Numbered from the stretch's first letter, positions 26,994 to 36,383 are shown. The stretch is 64,000 nucleotides of DNA from CBDAUN01 sp965200645 (GCA_965200645.1 CBDAUN010000002.1:459833-523832); one strand, 5' to 3'. Numbers and translations: made by a program. The notes: generated from the sequence alone by a model not told the origin.

Positions 26994-28252
26994 TGGTCAA
27001 TTCGTTGCGCAAAGTGAATTAATCTAGTGTCTCTATTGTAGCCACCTACTAACTGAATACCTATAGGTAGGCCCTGTGCGCCAAACCCCACAGGATTTGT
27101 GATGCAGGGTAGGCCAAGCGCTGTCCAGCACCTATTGAATATTGGATCCCCTGTTTCCATTCCTTTTGGTGCTTCACTGGGAGCACTCGGTGTAAGAAAA
27201 ACATCGAATTGGTTAAACTTTAAAGCGGTTTGCATTTGATGTTTCCAAACAAGTTCCAATGCTTTGTTATAGACTTGATGTTTCGTTCTTTGGCCAGTTT
27301 CGATTAATTTCTTAAGTTGCGGGCTAAGCAAGTCTGCATGTTCTCGGTACTCCCTCATCAACGAAAATTGCATTTCAAATGCCATAATTACCATCTGAGC
27401 ATCGGTGAGCTCAAACGAATCAGACTCCACCTCTGCCTCTTCAACGTGGTGACCATTATTAGCCAACTTAACTGCTACGTCCTCGATGAGTTGACGAGTA
27501 TGCCCACATGTTTGATTCCAAAAAGGCGTGCGAACCAATCCTACGCGAATAACTTCATTGTCTGTAGGGTAACGATAGTTTATTGGCATAATTGCACTGT
27601 TGATGGATTCCAAATCCCTAACACTTCGCACGAAAAATCCAAGAGAATCAAGATTTTGAGACAATCCCTTAACGCCGTCTAAATAAAATGCTCCACGACT
27701 AGACTTGTAACCGACGACTCCACAGTAAGCAGCGGGTCGAATGACCGACCCTGCGGTTTGGCTGCCAAGTGCGAAAGGTACCATATAGTCAGCCACAGCA
27801 GCTGCAGAGCCCATGGATGAACCCCCAGGCGTGTGGTCAATGTTATGGGGATTTCTAGTCTTTCCCGGTTTAAAGCATGCAAATTCAGTTGTGACAGTCT
27901 TACCTGGAATTACCGCACCAGCATGACGACAGTTGTAGACACAAGTCGCATCCGAGTCTGGAATATACTTCTCATAAATCGGACTTCCCATGGTTGTTCT
28001 CATGCCGGCTGTATTCATAATGTCCTTAACACCGACCGGGATTCCATGCAGCGCTCCTCGATTTTCCTGCTTGTCCAGATGCCTGGCCTGGTCGATTGCC
28101 TGGTCTAAGTCCAGCGTTTCAAATGCACCTACGCCCGACTCTCTTTGTTCAATTCTTTCAACACATGCAGTCACTAACTCACTCGGGCGAATATCCTCTT
28201 TTCGTATCATGACGGCAAGTTCCGACAGGGAATATTCATTCAACTTTGTCAT
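26984..28252 (-). CDS. Amidase (amidase-signature family), second
   Basis: A 422-residue amidase-signature hydrolase. The catalytic Lys76 is in GIPVGVKDIMNT, the cis-serine pair near 145 is in TPGGSSMGSAAAVA, and the nucleophile Ser169 is in GSQTAGSVIRPAAY. The Thr-Ala-Gly before the nucleophile resembles allophanate hydrolase and AtzF-like amidases. It is clearly a different paralogue from the amidase at 431-1849. Its start overlaps the end of the DUF1116 gene by 4 bases and its end overlaps the deacylase start by 10, so the three are translationally coupled. Confidence 0.9.
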   Translation of the reverse strand: MTKLNEYSLSELAVMIRKEDIRPSELVTACVERIEQRESGVGAFETLDLDQAIDQARHLDKQENRGALHGIPVGVKDIMNTAGMRTTMGSPIYEKYIPDSDATCVYNCRHAGAVIPGKTVTTEFACFKPGKTRNPHNIDHTPGGSSMGSAAAVADYMVPFALGSQTAGSVIRPAAYCGVVGYKSSRGAFYLDGVKGLSQNLDSLGFFVRSVRDLESINSAIMPINYRYPTDNEVIRVGLVRTPFWNQTCGHTRQLIEDVAVKLANNGHHVEEAEVESDSFELTDAQMVIMAFEMQFSLMREYREHADLLSPQLKKLIETGQRTKHQVYNKALELVWKHQMQTALKFNQFDVFLTPSAPSEAPKGMETGDPIFNRCWTALGLPCITNPVGFGAQGLPIGIQLVGGYNRDTRLIHFAQRIDQCL

Positions 28253-29430
28253 GTTGAATGTCCTTCAATTATTTCCATTGCACTTGCAAAGAGGTTGATG
28301 GGTACTTGATAGATGCCGCCTCCGATTCTGCCCTTTTCTCCAAGTTTGTCTAAAATTCCCAAAGCTACTATTGGAGTGTCCTGTACTTCAATAACTGTGC
28401 GTGCGTTAAGCCCTGTTCGAATCCCCAAAGAGCCGAATCCGGGATGTACGCTTGGCAAGAGTTTTGCAGGTAAAGAGTCGGCTTTGTCAGGCAGACCGAC
28501 TTGCAGTGCCTGCTTTTGAATTGGAGACAATGAAATTGCCATTGCTCCAAACCCGGCTGCGTCGACAATTGCGCTATCTCCAATCGCGCCCAGCGCTCTT
28601 TCAGGAACGAAATCTCCAGTATCACCGACGGGAGGTTCTGCCTCTATCGTAATCCATTGTCCCGGTAATCCTGACACTTGAATGCCTACATGCGTGCCAT
28701 TTCCACCTGCAGTAGTGACCACACTGCAGTTTTCCATATGATCAGCCGCTGACAGCATGCATTTGCAAGCTGCCATCCACAAGTTCAAAAAGAAACTGGG
28801 GCTACTCTTCAAATATTCCATGCTAACGCCATGATGTGTCTTCTGATCAAATGATGCGAGAAACTTTTGTGTGGCTGCGGGCGTACGGCCGTGACAGTCA
28901 TCACCTTGTGTTAGTCCGTGGACTGCCAGTTTGATCAAGTCGACATTGAACTGTGTTGAGTCGCACAACCAATCATTGAATTCACCATTGACCCAGTGCA
29001 AGTGACCGATGACTTCTTGGCTTTTTTGACCCAGCCTCATTGCAGGTCCACTACCTCCGTTGATAGGCGCAAAAATCTTATGAGTGGGGTTGCTTGAGTC
29101 AACCACAACATGTAGTTGCATCGAAGGAGAAATCACACCAGCAAGGGGGATGACAGCGTTATGATTCTGTGCCGGAGTAAACTTGAGGTCTCCGGACTGG
29201 ATAAGTTGTTCGGCATGAAGTAAGTCTTTTGCGAGTCCCTCATAAACCGCAGCACAGCATGCCGAATTGATAATTGGACGTGAGATGCTGGTTGCATCCT
29301 TAAACGGAGGACCAGCATGGAGCAACTCGTTATCTTTTAGGTTCAACGCATCTTTGGCGGTTCGTTGTTCAATCCAAACCGGATAAGTCCTACAGATTTT
29401 TTCAATAGCAGTTTGGTCTTGCGAATGCAT
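28249..29430 (-). CDS. DUF1116 family protein (YlbE/AllG-like)
   Basis: A 393-residue protein with the features of DUF1116: LHAGPP near residue 37, an alanine-rich helix, and NHNAVIPLAGVISPSMQ near 90. A central HHGVSMEYLKSSPSFFLN and a C-terminal GGGIYQVP complete the pattern. In E. coli the relative YlbE (AllG), with FdrA and AllH, is reported to form the oxamate carbamoyltransferase of allantoin breakdown. No fdrA-like or DUF2877 partner is here. As the first gene of an operon with an amidase and an AstE-like deacylase it may take part in a purine- or carbamoyl-related nitrogen route; this is inference. Confidence 0.8.
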   Translation of the reverse strand: MHSQDQTAIEKICRTYPVWIEQRTAKDALNLKDNELLHAGPPFKDATSISRPIINSACCAAVYEGLAKDLLHAEQLIQSGDLKFTPAQNHNAVIPLAGVISPSMQLHVVVDSSNPTHKIFAPINGGSGPAMRLGQKSQEVIGHLHWVNGEFNDWLCDSTQFNVDLIKLAVHGLTQGDDCHGRTPAATQKFLASFDQKTHHGVSMEYLKSSPSFFLNLWMAACKCMLSAADHMENCSVVTTAGGNGTHVGIQVSGLPGQWITIEAEPPVGDTGDFVPERALGAIGDSAIVDAAGFGAMAISLSPIQKQALQVGLPDKADSLPAKLLPSVHPGFGSLGIRTGLNARTVIEVQDTPIVALGILDKLGEKGRIGGGIYQVPINLFASAMEIIEGHST

Positions 29431-29637
29431 ATCGTTGTTACATTATCGTCTGGTGAACAGGCAGCGAGAAAATTATAACGATTTGTTAGTTAAGACAAAT
29501 TTGGAACAAAAAGTCTAATGAAAAATTGAATTAAAGCACTTGAGTGAAACAACACTATTCAGAAGATATTTTTTTATCTGTATTGGAGTTTTCACCTTGT
29601 AAAATTCACTCAATGACCGAGTTATTGAACTATAGGT

Positions 29638-31041
29638 TTGATCAAGAAAGATTTTCGAGATTACAAGGGTATGGTTAAGCAATCAAATCAACAGCGATGG
29701 CCTGATCGCCCATATGATGGGTACTCCGTTCGAATGCCATTTGAACCCGATCTTAGTTTCTATCACGTCGGTCCAGGCACAGCAGGTGGAGAATATCTGA
29801 GAAGGTATTGGCATCCTGTAGCAATGTCAGCTCAATTGGACTCCGGCTTGCCAGTTGCCATCCGAATTCTCGGAGAAGACTTGGTAATATTTCGGGATGG
29901 AAGCGGTCATGTAGGTCTTCTGCATCGTCACTGTGCGCATCGTCGTGCTTCGCTTGAATTCGGCCGAATTGAGCAAAACGGGATCAGATGCTGTTACCAC
30001 GGCTGGCATTTCGATGTTGATGGAACCATCCTAGAGACGCCAGGCGAACCGGAAAATAGCGCAATCAAAAATCAAATCTGTCAAGGCGCCTATCCAACTC
30101 ATGAAGTAAAGGGGTTAATCTTCGCTTACTTGGGACCACCAAAGGACAAGCCGCAATTCCCATATTTGGATTCAATGTTCATTCCGGATCACGAACTTGT
30201 GCCATATGCGATTCACTCTCCGAGCAACTGGTTGCAGGAAACCGAAAACGCCATTGATCCGTTTCACAGTGTTTTCCTGCATGGCAGAATTAGCGGGCCT
30301 CAATTCCCGGGGTTGGAGCATTTTACCGACTTGCCAGTGGTAATCTATCGCAAAACGGAGGACGGTATCTGCTATGTTCATGCAAGACGAACCGATGACT
30401 TAATTCGATTGAGATTTCATGACTACATGTTGCCAAATATGGCCCAGAATGGTGGAATGTTTCAAGTAATGGATAAGCCCAAGATATTTGGGCGAACCAG
30501 TTTAACAAAGTGGGTCGTTGCGCTGGACGATACAAATTCTCGAAAGTTCGGGTGGAGACACTTTAATGACAAGGACGAAGTGTTGAGCCAGGGAAACAGA
30601 GATGAAGTAGGTTGGGAAAAGGTCGATTTTTATGGTCAAACCGCACATCGTTCTTACTACGAGAAGCAAACCAATCCGGGAGACTGGGAAGCGTGGACCA
30701 GTCAAGGTGCAATGAACATTCACATGCGGGAGTACTTGGGCACGACCGACCAAGGTGTGGCGATGCTGCGTTCGCAATTGAAGCGGGGCATAAAGGCTGT
30801 TAAAAATGCAAAGCCACTGCATCGACCCAAAGGGACTCGCAAGAAGCCTCTACGTACGTTCGGCGGTGACACTGTGCTTAGAATTCCAAAGCCAACATCC
30901 GGAGATAGGGAGTTGTTGGATTCCGTGATGAACGACGTGCTGGATATTTATCTTGCTTCCGTCGAATACAAAGGCGAAGAACAAACCGAATATATCGAAC
31001 GGAGTATCTTAAAAATCTATCCAGATTCCTTGCGCAGTTGA
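29638..31041 (+). CDS. Rieske [2Fe-2S] aromatic-ring-type oxygenase, large subunit
   Basis: A 467-residue Rieske non-heme iron oxygenase. The cluster motif is visible as CAHR and CYHGWH about 18 residues apart near residues 100-120. The catalytic iron site follows in NAIDPFHSVFLHG (Asp, His, His) near 200. The layout resembles single-component phthalate- or vanillate-type oxygenases, which dihydroxylate or O/N-demethylate and need a separate reductase, not seen here. The start is uncertain: TTG at 29638 or ATG at 29671. It heads a run with an aminotransferase, a split ThDP decarboxylase and an aldehyde dehydrogenase. Confidence 0.88.
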   Translation: MIKKDFRDYKGMVKQSNQQRWPDRPYDGYSVRMPFEPDLSFYHVGPGTAGGEYLRRYWHPVAMSAQLDSGLPVAIRILGEDLVIFRDGSGHVGLLHRHCAHRRASLEFGRIEQNGIRCCYHGWHFDVDGTILETPGEPENSAIKNQICQGAYPTHEVKGLIFAYLGPPKDKPQFPYLDSMFIPDHELVPYAIHSPSNWLQETENAIDPFHSVFLHGRISGPQFPGLEHFTDLPVVIYRKTEDGICYVHARRTDDLIRLRFHDYMLPNMAQNGGMFQVMDKPKIFGRTSLTKWVVALDDTNSRKFGWRHFNDKDEVLSQGNRDEVGWEKVDFYGQTAHRSYYEKQTNPGDWEAWTSQGAMNIHMREYLGTTDQGVAMLRSQLKRGIKAVKNAKPLHRPKGTRKKPLRTFGGDTVLRIPKPTSGDRELLDSVMNDVLDIYLASVEYKGEEQTEYIERSILKIYPDSLRS

Positions 31042-31116
31042 ATTGGTGCAAGAAATTTTGTGAGTTGGAGCAGATTAGATTGATGCTTTGGCGTCAATTG
31101 GGTTGAAATTCATTCA

Positions 31117-32223
31117 GTGAGCGGTCCACAACCACGACCCGGGCTGAAAAACATTGCTGCACACATGGTGACAGCAGATACCAGCCTGGTATCACAGGCA
31201 CGCATACATATCGCTTCGAACGAGAGTGTTTTTGGACCTAGCCCAGAAGCGATTAAAGCTATTGAGAAGGCTGCCCAGACAGCTGAGCGCTATGCTGAAG
31301 GTTCAGATTTTGGTCTCGCCAATCTCATTGCAGAAAAATATCAATTGAATCCACAAAACATTGTTGTGGGTCCGGGTTCAGACGATCTTTTGGCCCGCGT
31401 TGCGCGTGCGTTCCTGCAACCAGGTGACGAATTGATTTGTAGCGTGCATGGGTATCAGAAGATTCCAAATTATGCATATGCAAACGATGCTGTCCCGGTG
31501 AAGGCAGCCGACAAGGATTTTAGGGCCGATGTTGATCAAATTCTCAACTGTATTTCGGATAGAACTCGCATCGTTATGCTGGCTAATCCAGACAACCCCA
31601 CTGGAACATGGCTGCCTGGAGTTGAAATTCGCAGACTACATAAAAATCTACCATCTCACGTATTGCTGGTCTTGGACTCAGCGTATTTGGAATATGTCAG
31701 TGATGATAGTTTTGAGAATCCAACCAGTTTGATTGAGCAATCAGCAAATGTCGTCATGACGAGAACATTTTCAAAATTGTTTGGACTGGCAGGTTTAAGA
31801 CTTGGATGGCTGTACTCCAATTCAAATATCTCCAGTTCCGTACGAAAAATCGGCTTAACCTTTCCAATTTCCAATGTAGCCTTTGCAGCTGCAAGCGCTG
31901 CGCTTACTGACGATACGCACATTGCATCGGTATTTCGACGTAACTTATCAGTCAGGACAAATTTCATTGCCAGAATTCGTAAAATTGGTTTGCATGCTTA
32001 CCCTTCACAAACAAATTTTGTTCTGATTGAATTCCCTGAAGATCTAGCGAAGGTTGCCTATGACCATATGCTTAATTTGGGAATAATTACCCGACGTCAG
32101 GCTTCTAGCGCATTTCGTAAGTGTATTAGATTTACCATCGCATCAGAACAAGAAATGGATGAGGTATATCAAGTACTTAGCAAATTCATGTCGAACCAAT
32201 CTGCAAACTATTTAATAGGGTAA
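31117..32223 (+). CDS. Histidinol-phosphate-aminotransferase-like PLP enzyme
   Basis: A 368-residue class I/II aminotransferase of the HisC type with a GTG start. Family motifs are NPDNPTGTWLP near residue 151, DSAYLEYV with the conserved Tyr, the PLP lysine in TFSKLFGLAGLRLGW near 220, and the C-terminal RFTIAS. HisC paralogues act on various amino acids. There is no histidine-biosynthesis neighbour, and it is followed after 7 bases by a split decarboxylase typical of sulfo- or phosphonopyruvate, so a catabolic transaminase yielding a 2-oxo acid is the most economical reading. Confidence 0.87.
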   Translation: MSGPQPRPGLKNIAAHMVTADTSLVSQARIHIASNESVFGPSPEAIKAIEKAAQTAERYAEGSDFGLANLIAEKYQLNPQNIVVGPGSDDLLARVARAFLQPGDELICSVHGYQKIPNYAYANDAVPVKAADKDFRADVDQILNCISDRTRIVMLANPDNPTGTWLPGVEIRRLHKNLPSHVLLVLDSAYLEYVSDDSFENPTSLIEQSANVVMTRTFSKLFGLAGLRLGWLYSNSNISSSVRKIGLTFPISNVAFAAASAALTDDTHIASVFRRNLSVRTNFIARIRKIGLHAYPSQTNFVLIEFPEDLAKVAYDHMLNLGIITRRQASSAFRKCIRFTIASEQEMDEVYQVLSKFMSNQSANYLIG

Positions 32224-32230
32224 CCAAGTT

Positions 32231-32743
32231 TTGAGCGTTGAACCTGCCATCAAGGGGGCCTCAATCATTCAAGCGATAAAAGATGCGCGGGTCAGTACAG
32301 TTGTTGAGGTTCCAGATATTGTCACTTGCGAGACTGTTTTAAAGCCCATCGCTAGGGATAACCATTTTCGGCTGGTGTCAGTGTGCAAAGAAGACGAAGG
32401 AGTGTCCATTTGTGCAGGGTTATCCTACTGCAATGAACGAAGTGTATTGTTGATACAGCATACAGGATTTTTGGACTCAATCAACGCAATCCGAGTTATT
32501 GCGGTAGAGTATCAACTTCCGATTGTGATGCTAATTGGATTACAAGGTATGGAAACTGACAAGCAACCTTGGGAATCATCCAGTCTTGGCATTAGAATTT
32601 TGGAACCAATTTGTAGAGCTATGGAACTGCCGTACCTGATATTAAATTCGCAACGAGATGCCAAAAAGATTGCCCCAGCAATTGATTATGCATACGAGGA
32701 CTCACATCCTGTGGTGATGCTTATCTCGCAAACTCCCTCTTAA
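32231..32743 (+). CDS. Thiamine-diphosphate decarboxylase, alpha (PYR-domain) subunit, ComD-like
   Basis: A 170-residue protein equal to the N-terminal pyrimidine-binding domain of ThDP decarboxylases, as in sulfopyruvate decarboxylase subunit alpha. It has the start pattern IIQAIKDARVSTVVEVPD and the conserved glutamate region CKEDEGVSICAGL near residue 55 that activates the cofactor. TTG start 7 bases after the aminotransferase stop. The partner beta subunit follows within 10 bases. Known split pairs decarboxylate sulfopyruvate to sulfoacetaldehyde; phosphonopyruvate decarboxylase is the same domain set fused. Confidence 0.83.
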   Translation: MSVEPAIKGASIIQAIKDARVSTVVEVPDIVTCETVLKPIARDNHFRLVSVCKEDEGVSICAGLSYCNERSVLLIQHTGFLDSINAIRVIAVEYQLPIVMLIGLQGMETDKQPWESSSLGIRILEPICRAMELPYLILNSQRDAKKIAPAIDYAYEDSHPVVMLISQTPS

Positions 32744-32750
32744 GTCAGTG

Positions 32751-33326
32751 ATGAAGCGAGACGAAGCTTTAAAAGTGTTAGCCAGGCACTATCCGGATGG
32801 AATTGTTGTCCCAGTTTTTCAGGCGGCGTTTGATTGGATGAACATTCGTCCGCATCCGTTAAATTATTTATGCACAGGTGCAATGGGGCAGGCGTCTTCT
32901 CACGCTTTGGGTTTGGCACTTGGTGCGCCAAATGAGAAAATTGTTGTATTGGATGGAGATGGTAGTTTGCTCATGAACCTGGGAACTCTTGTCACGATAG
33001 CAAATTGTGCTCCGCACAATATGATTCACTTCGTCATTCGCAATGGAATGTATGAAGTCAATGGTGAGGTTCCGATTCCAGGAAATGATCAACTTAAGTT
33101 TGACAAGTTGGCAACAGCAGCCGGATACCCACATGTGTATTCATTTGATGATAGTGATAAGTTTAGTTTGGCTGTAGATACAATTTTGAACCTTAAGGGT
33201 CCAGTGTTTGTTGAGTTAAATGTTGTTCCCGGTGAGTTATATCCGAGAGACTACAAAGTGATTCATAGCGAAAATTCTAGGTCGACTTTTCGTCAAGCCT
33301 TACATGAACGGCTGTTCGACCACTGA
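32751..33326 (+). CDS. Thiamine-diphosphate decarboxylase, beta (PP-domain) subunit, ComE-like
   Basis: A 191-residue protein equal to the ThDP pyrophosphate-binding domain. The GAMGQASSHALGLALG block near residue 44 and the cofactor/Mg motif VVLDGDGSLLMNLGTL near 65 are clear. An Asn-Gly pair (IRNGMYEVNG) closes the GDG-Asn motif. The start may be GTG at 32748 or ATG at 32751. With the preceding gene it should form an alpha/beta decarboxylase of the sulfopyruvate or phosphonopyruvate type. Substrate preference cannot be read from the motif. Confidence 0.85.
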   Translation: MKRDEALKVLARHYPDGIVVPVFQAAFDWMNIRPHPLNYLCTGAMGQASSHALGLALGAPNEKIVVLDGDGSLLMNLGTLVTIANCAPHNMIHFVIRNGMYEVNGEVPIPGNDQLKFDKLATAAGYPHVYSFDDSDKFSLAVDTILNLKGPVFVELNVVPGELYPRDYKVIHSENSRSTFRQALHERLFDH

Positions 33327-33391
33327 ATTCCAATCACTAGATCGGATATTTTGGCAATTGTTAGAACTTTATTTAACTTAAATTTTTAATA

Positions 33392-34876
33392 ATGCTGCCA
33401 ACAAGCTTACTCAACAGCAATTTCAAAATCCATATCAATGGTGAGTGGACTAAGGCCAGTTCAGGGGAGTCGTTTTCGTCAACAAATCCATATTCCGGTG
33501 ACGACTGGTGCACGATTCCTCGTTGCGGACCTCAGGATGTAGACTCTGCGGTAGATTATGCCTATGACGCATTCTGTACAGAATCCTGGCGTTTCATGCC
33601 TCCTCGTCAGCGATCGGAGTTGCTTCGAAATGCAGGTATCGAGTACTTGAAGATTGCCGATTTGTTGGCAGAGATTGAAACTATCGATACAGGTAAGCGG
33701 CTTGCCGAAACTAAACCACAGATGCAGATGGTGGCACAGTGGTTCGATTACTACGCTGGTTTGGCGGACAAGATTGAAGGACAAACTATTCCACTGGGAA
33801 GGTCTGACGTTTTCAACTACACTCTGCGAGAGCCACTCGGGGTCGTAGCTGCCATCACTCCATGGAACTCACCGGTAATGATCGCTTTGTGGAAGATCGT
33901 TCCAGCACTGGCGACAGGCAATACGGTGGTGCTAAAGCCTTCGGAATTGGCTTCTGCTTCTTCAATTGAATTGATCAGAGCCTTTGCTGCAGCGGGATTT
34001 CCGCCGGGTGTGGTTAACATTGTTACGGGGTTTGCACAAGATTGCGGGGCTCCTTTAGTCTCTCATCCTAAGGTAGCCAAAGTATCGTTTACGGGATCTG
34101 ATACTGGCGGCAGGGCAGTCAATCGCAGTGCCGCAAAGACTTTCAAGCGAGTGACACTGGAACTTGGCGGTAAGTCACCACAAATTGTGTTTGCCGATGC
34201 AGATCTAGACAGTGCCGTGAATGGCGTCATCAGTGGAATTTTTCTCTCCAATGGGCAATCCTGTGTAGCCGGTTCCCGCCTGTACTTGCAGAGCGAAATC
34301 AGGGATGAGTTTTTGAATCGTTTGGCTAAATCAGTCCATGGTTTGAAAATGGGTGACCCATTTGACGGCAGCACTCAAATTGGTCCAATTGCGAATCAAA
34401 TGCAATACGACAAAGTCCTTGCAATGCTAGAGGAGGCACAGAATAGTGGTGCAAAGTGCATCATCGGCGGCAAACCAGTGAGTGATATCGGAGCAGGGTT
34501 ATTCATTGAACCAACGGTGCTGGTAGATGTTGAACCGCAAATGACAATAATGCGCGAGGAGGTGTTTGGTCCTGTGCTGGCCGTGAGCCAATTCGATGAT
34601 GATGAGCAGGCGTTGAAAATGGCTAACGACACTCCCTATGGTTTGGCATCCGGAATATGGACCAAGGACCTAAATCGCACCTTGAAGTTTGCACGGCAAA
34701 TTCAATCTGGGACGGTATATGTCAACACCTACAGGGCACTGGATGTAGCTTCACCGGTTGGTGGCTACAAGTTCAGTGGCTTTGGACGGGAAAACGGGTT
34801 GCAAGTAATGGAAGAATATTTGCAAACCAAAAGTGTATGGATTGGCCAGTCTGAGACTGCAAACCCACTGGTGTAA
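33392..34876 (+). CDS. NAD(P)-dependent aldehyde dehydrogenase
   Basis: A 494-residue aldehyde dehydrogenase of normal length. The N-terminal catalytic Asn lies in ITPWNSPVMIALWK near residue 160, the general-base Glu in LELGGKSPQIVF near 257, and the catalytic Cys in FLSNGQSCVAGSRL near 291. The C-terminal EEVFGPVLAVSQF is typical. It is 65 bases after the decarboxylase beta gene on the same strand. In context it would oxidise the aldehyde released by the ThDP decarboxylase to an acid. A decayed fragment of a similar gene lies downstream near 35.1 kb. Confidence 0.93.
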   Translation: MLPTSLLNSNFKIHINGEWTKASSGESFSSTNPYSGDDWCTIPRCGPQDVDSAVDYAYDAFCTESWRFMPPRQRSELLRNAGIEYLKIADLLAEIETIDTGKRLAETKPQMQMVAQWFDYYAGLADKIEGQTIPLGRSDVFNYTLREPLGVVAAITPWNSPVMIALWKIVPALATGNTVVLKPSELASASSIELIRAFAAAGFPPGVVNIVTGFAQDCGAPLVSHPKVAKVSFTGSDTGGRAVNRSAAKTFKRVTLELGGKSPQIVFADADLDSAVNGVISGIFLSNGQSCVAGSRLYLQSEIRDEFLNRLAKSVHGLKMGDPFDGSTQIGPIANQMQYDKVLAMLEEAQNSGAKCIIGGKPVSDIGAGLFIEPTVLVDVEPQMTIMREEVFGPVLAVSQFDDDEQALKMANDTPYGLASGIWTKDLNRTLKFARQIQSGTVYVNTYRALDVASPVGGYKFSGFGRENGLQVMEEYLQTKSVWIGQSETANPLV

Positions 34877-35504
34877 TAACTCTAGCAGCGGACTTTCACT
34901 TCTATACGACTCAAGCCCAACTATACGTAGCTGTCTTCGTACAAACTTTGATTTTGTCGAACTGTAGGGCAGTCAAGCTTTTCCAGTTCATTTCATTTTC
35001 TTGCATATGCAATTGCGCATTCAGAATAAATCTTCACAAGTTTGTTAGTTATTCGATGCGATTGCAGAAGGAGTCTAATGTAACTCGCATGTCTTATATT
35101 AGTTTTTGAATAAGCACAGAAATGTGGTGCAAAGTGTATTATTGGCAAAATGCCAGTGAGCGAAGTTGTGTTTAGGGTAGTTCTCTGACCCAACAGCGCT
35201 GAGAAAATTAGAATAATTAATGGTAAAAATTCAGTGAGAGCATCTGGCCCAATGGCAGCCATTCACTAGGGTATAGAAGACGTGCGAGCACAACTCACGA
35301 ATTATGATGCTCCTATGAGTCAGCACTCAATTGGTAATCAAAATAACTAGACCGCATGTTGATATTGGTGGGAAGATTTCAAGTAGCATCTGTGTGTTTA
35401 GATAAATACGGCGTACTGGAATGAGATGTGACTCACCCAGCAATAAAAATATTCGGTGCTGTTTTTCCGGGTAACTCCCTACGCTAGCAACTTTAGAATT
35501 ATCA
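34877..35504. other. Intergenic region with an aldehyde dehydrogenase relic, upstream of ABC permease
   Basis: A 628-base stretch. About 35038-35180 is a decayed piece of an aldehyde dehydrogenase gene, listed separately. The remaining parts hold no recognisable gene or long inverted repeat. The last 200 bases presumably contain the promoter of the transporter operon. Confidence 0.6.
35038..35180 (+). pseudogene. Decayed fragment of an aldehyde dehydrogenase gene
   Basis: The bases from about 35110 read GCACAG, TGTGGTGCAAAGTG and CCAGTGAGC, closely matching the aldehyde dehydrogenase at about 34436-34485. The translated piece GAKCIIGKMPVSEV parallels GAKCIIGGKPVSDI of the intact gene. The upstream part is more eroded, with in-frame stops. 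It is a remnant of a tandem duplication or of a second aldehyde dehydrogenase gene. Confidence 0.7.
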
Positions 35505-36350
35505 ATGGCGGCGCAATCAAACACACCACTGGGGTATCGAATCGCTCCTGCGCGTAAATGGCAGTTGTTTACCCGCAAGTCCCCATTAATTGACATTGCT
35601 CAATTGCTGGTTCTGATTTTTGCCACGGCTTGGATCATTTACACGGGTGCCCAAGCCATGGAGTACAACTGGCAGTGGTATCGAGTAGATCGATACATCT
35701 ACACCTACCGCAATGGTGAGTTTAAGTTTGGACCGTTGATGCAGGGTTTGTTCGTAACGTTCAAACTCACTGGCTACAGCATGGTTTTGGTAGTTATCAT
35801 CGGACTATCAACGGCCTTTCTGAGAATGTCAAATTCCTTTTCGGGGCGTCTTTTAGCGAATGTCTACTTGGAAAGCATTCGAAACACACCGTTGTTGGTT
35901 CAACTGTTTCTGTTCTATTTCATCTTGGCACCTATTTTGGGAATCGACCGATTTTGGGCTGGTGTGCTTTGCTTGAGTTTTTTTGAAGGGTCATTTGCCG
36001 CCGAAATCATTCGAGCGGGCATTCAGTCTGTTCCAAAGGGTCAGCACGAAGCGGCAAATGCATTGGGCTTCACGCGCTTCAATCGCTTTCGGGACATAGT
36101 TCTGCCGCAATCGATTCCACTCATACTTCCGCCCATGACAGGGTTGGTCATTAATTTGATTAAGCACTCCGCGATCGTTAGTGTTATTGCGGTCGAGGAT
36201 TTAACGACTGAAGGTCTGAACATTATTTCGGAGACTTTTATGGCATTCGAAATATGGTTTACGGTCGCTGGCATATATTTGGTAGTGACTGTATCACTCT
36301 CGTTATTTGTATCGTGGCTTGAAGCGCGAGCAACACGCGGACGACGATAA
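35505..36350 (+). CDS. Polar amino acid ABC transporter permease (first)
   Basis: A 281-residue inner-membrane permease of the HisM/GlnP family. The membrane domain begins with MQGLFVTFKLTGYSMVLVVI, and the family motifs ESIRNTPLLVQLFLFYF and EIIRAGIQSVPKGQHEAANA (the EAA-type coupling loop) are present. It starts a four-gene operon with a binding protein, a second permease and an ATPase. Substrates of this family are amino acids and related zwitterions. Confidence 0.9.
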   Translation: MAAQSNTPLGYRIAPARKWQLFTRKSPLIDIAQLLVLIFATAWIIYTGAQAMEYNWQWYRVDRYIYTYRNGEFKFGPLMQGLFVTFKLTGYSMVLVVIIGLSTAFLRMSNSFSGRLLANVYLESIRNTPLLVQLFLFYFILAPILGIDRFWAGVLCLSFFEGSFAAEIIRAGIQSVPKGQHEAANALGFTRFNRFRDIVLPQSIPLILPPMTGLVINLIKHSAIVSVIAVEDLTTEGLNIISETFMAFEIWFTVAGIYLVVTVSLSLFVSWLEARATRGRR

Positions 36351-36383
36351 CGAGTTTACACAATAAAACTGGAGAACTTAGAA

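Noticed and set aside
25965..29430. A complete ectoine-degradation (doe) or allantoin operon
   Set aside because: Only single resembling members are present (DoeB-like deacylase, AllG-like DUF1116); the other required genes are missing.
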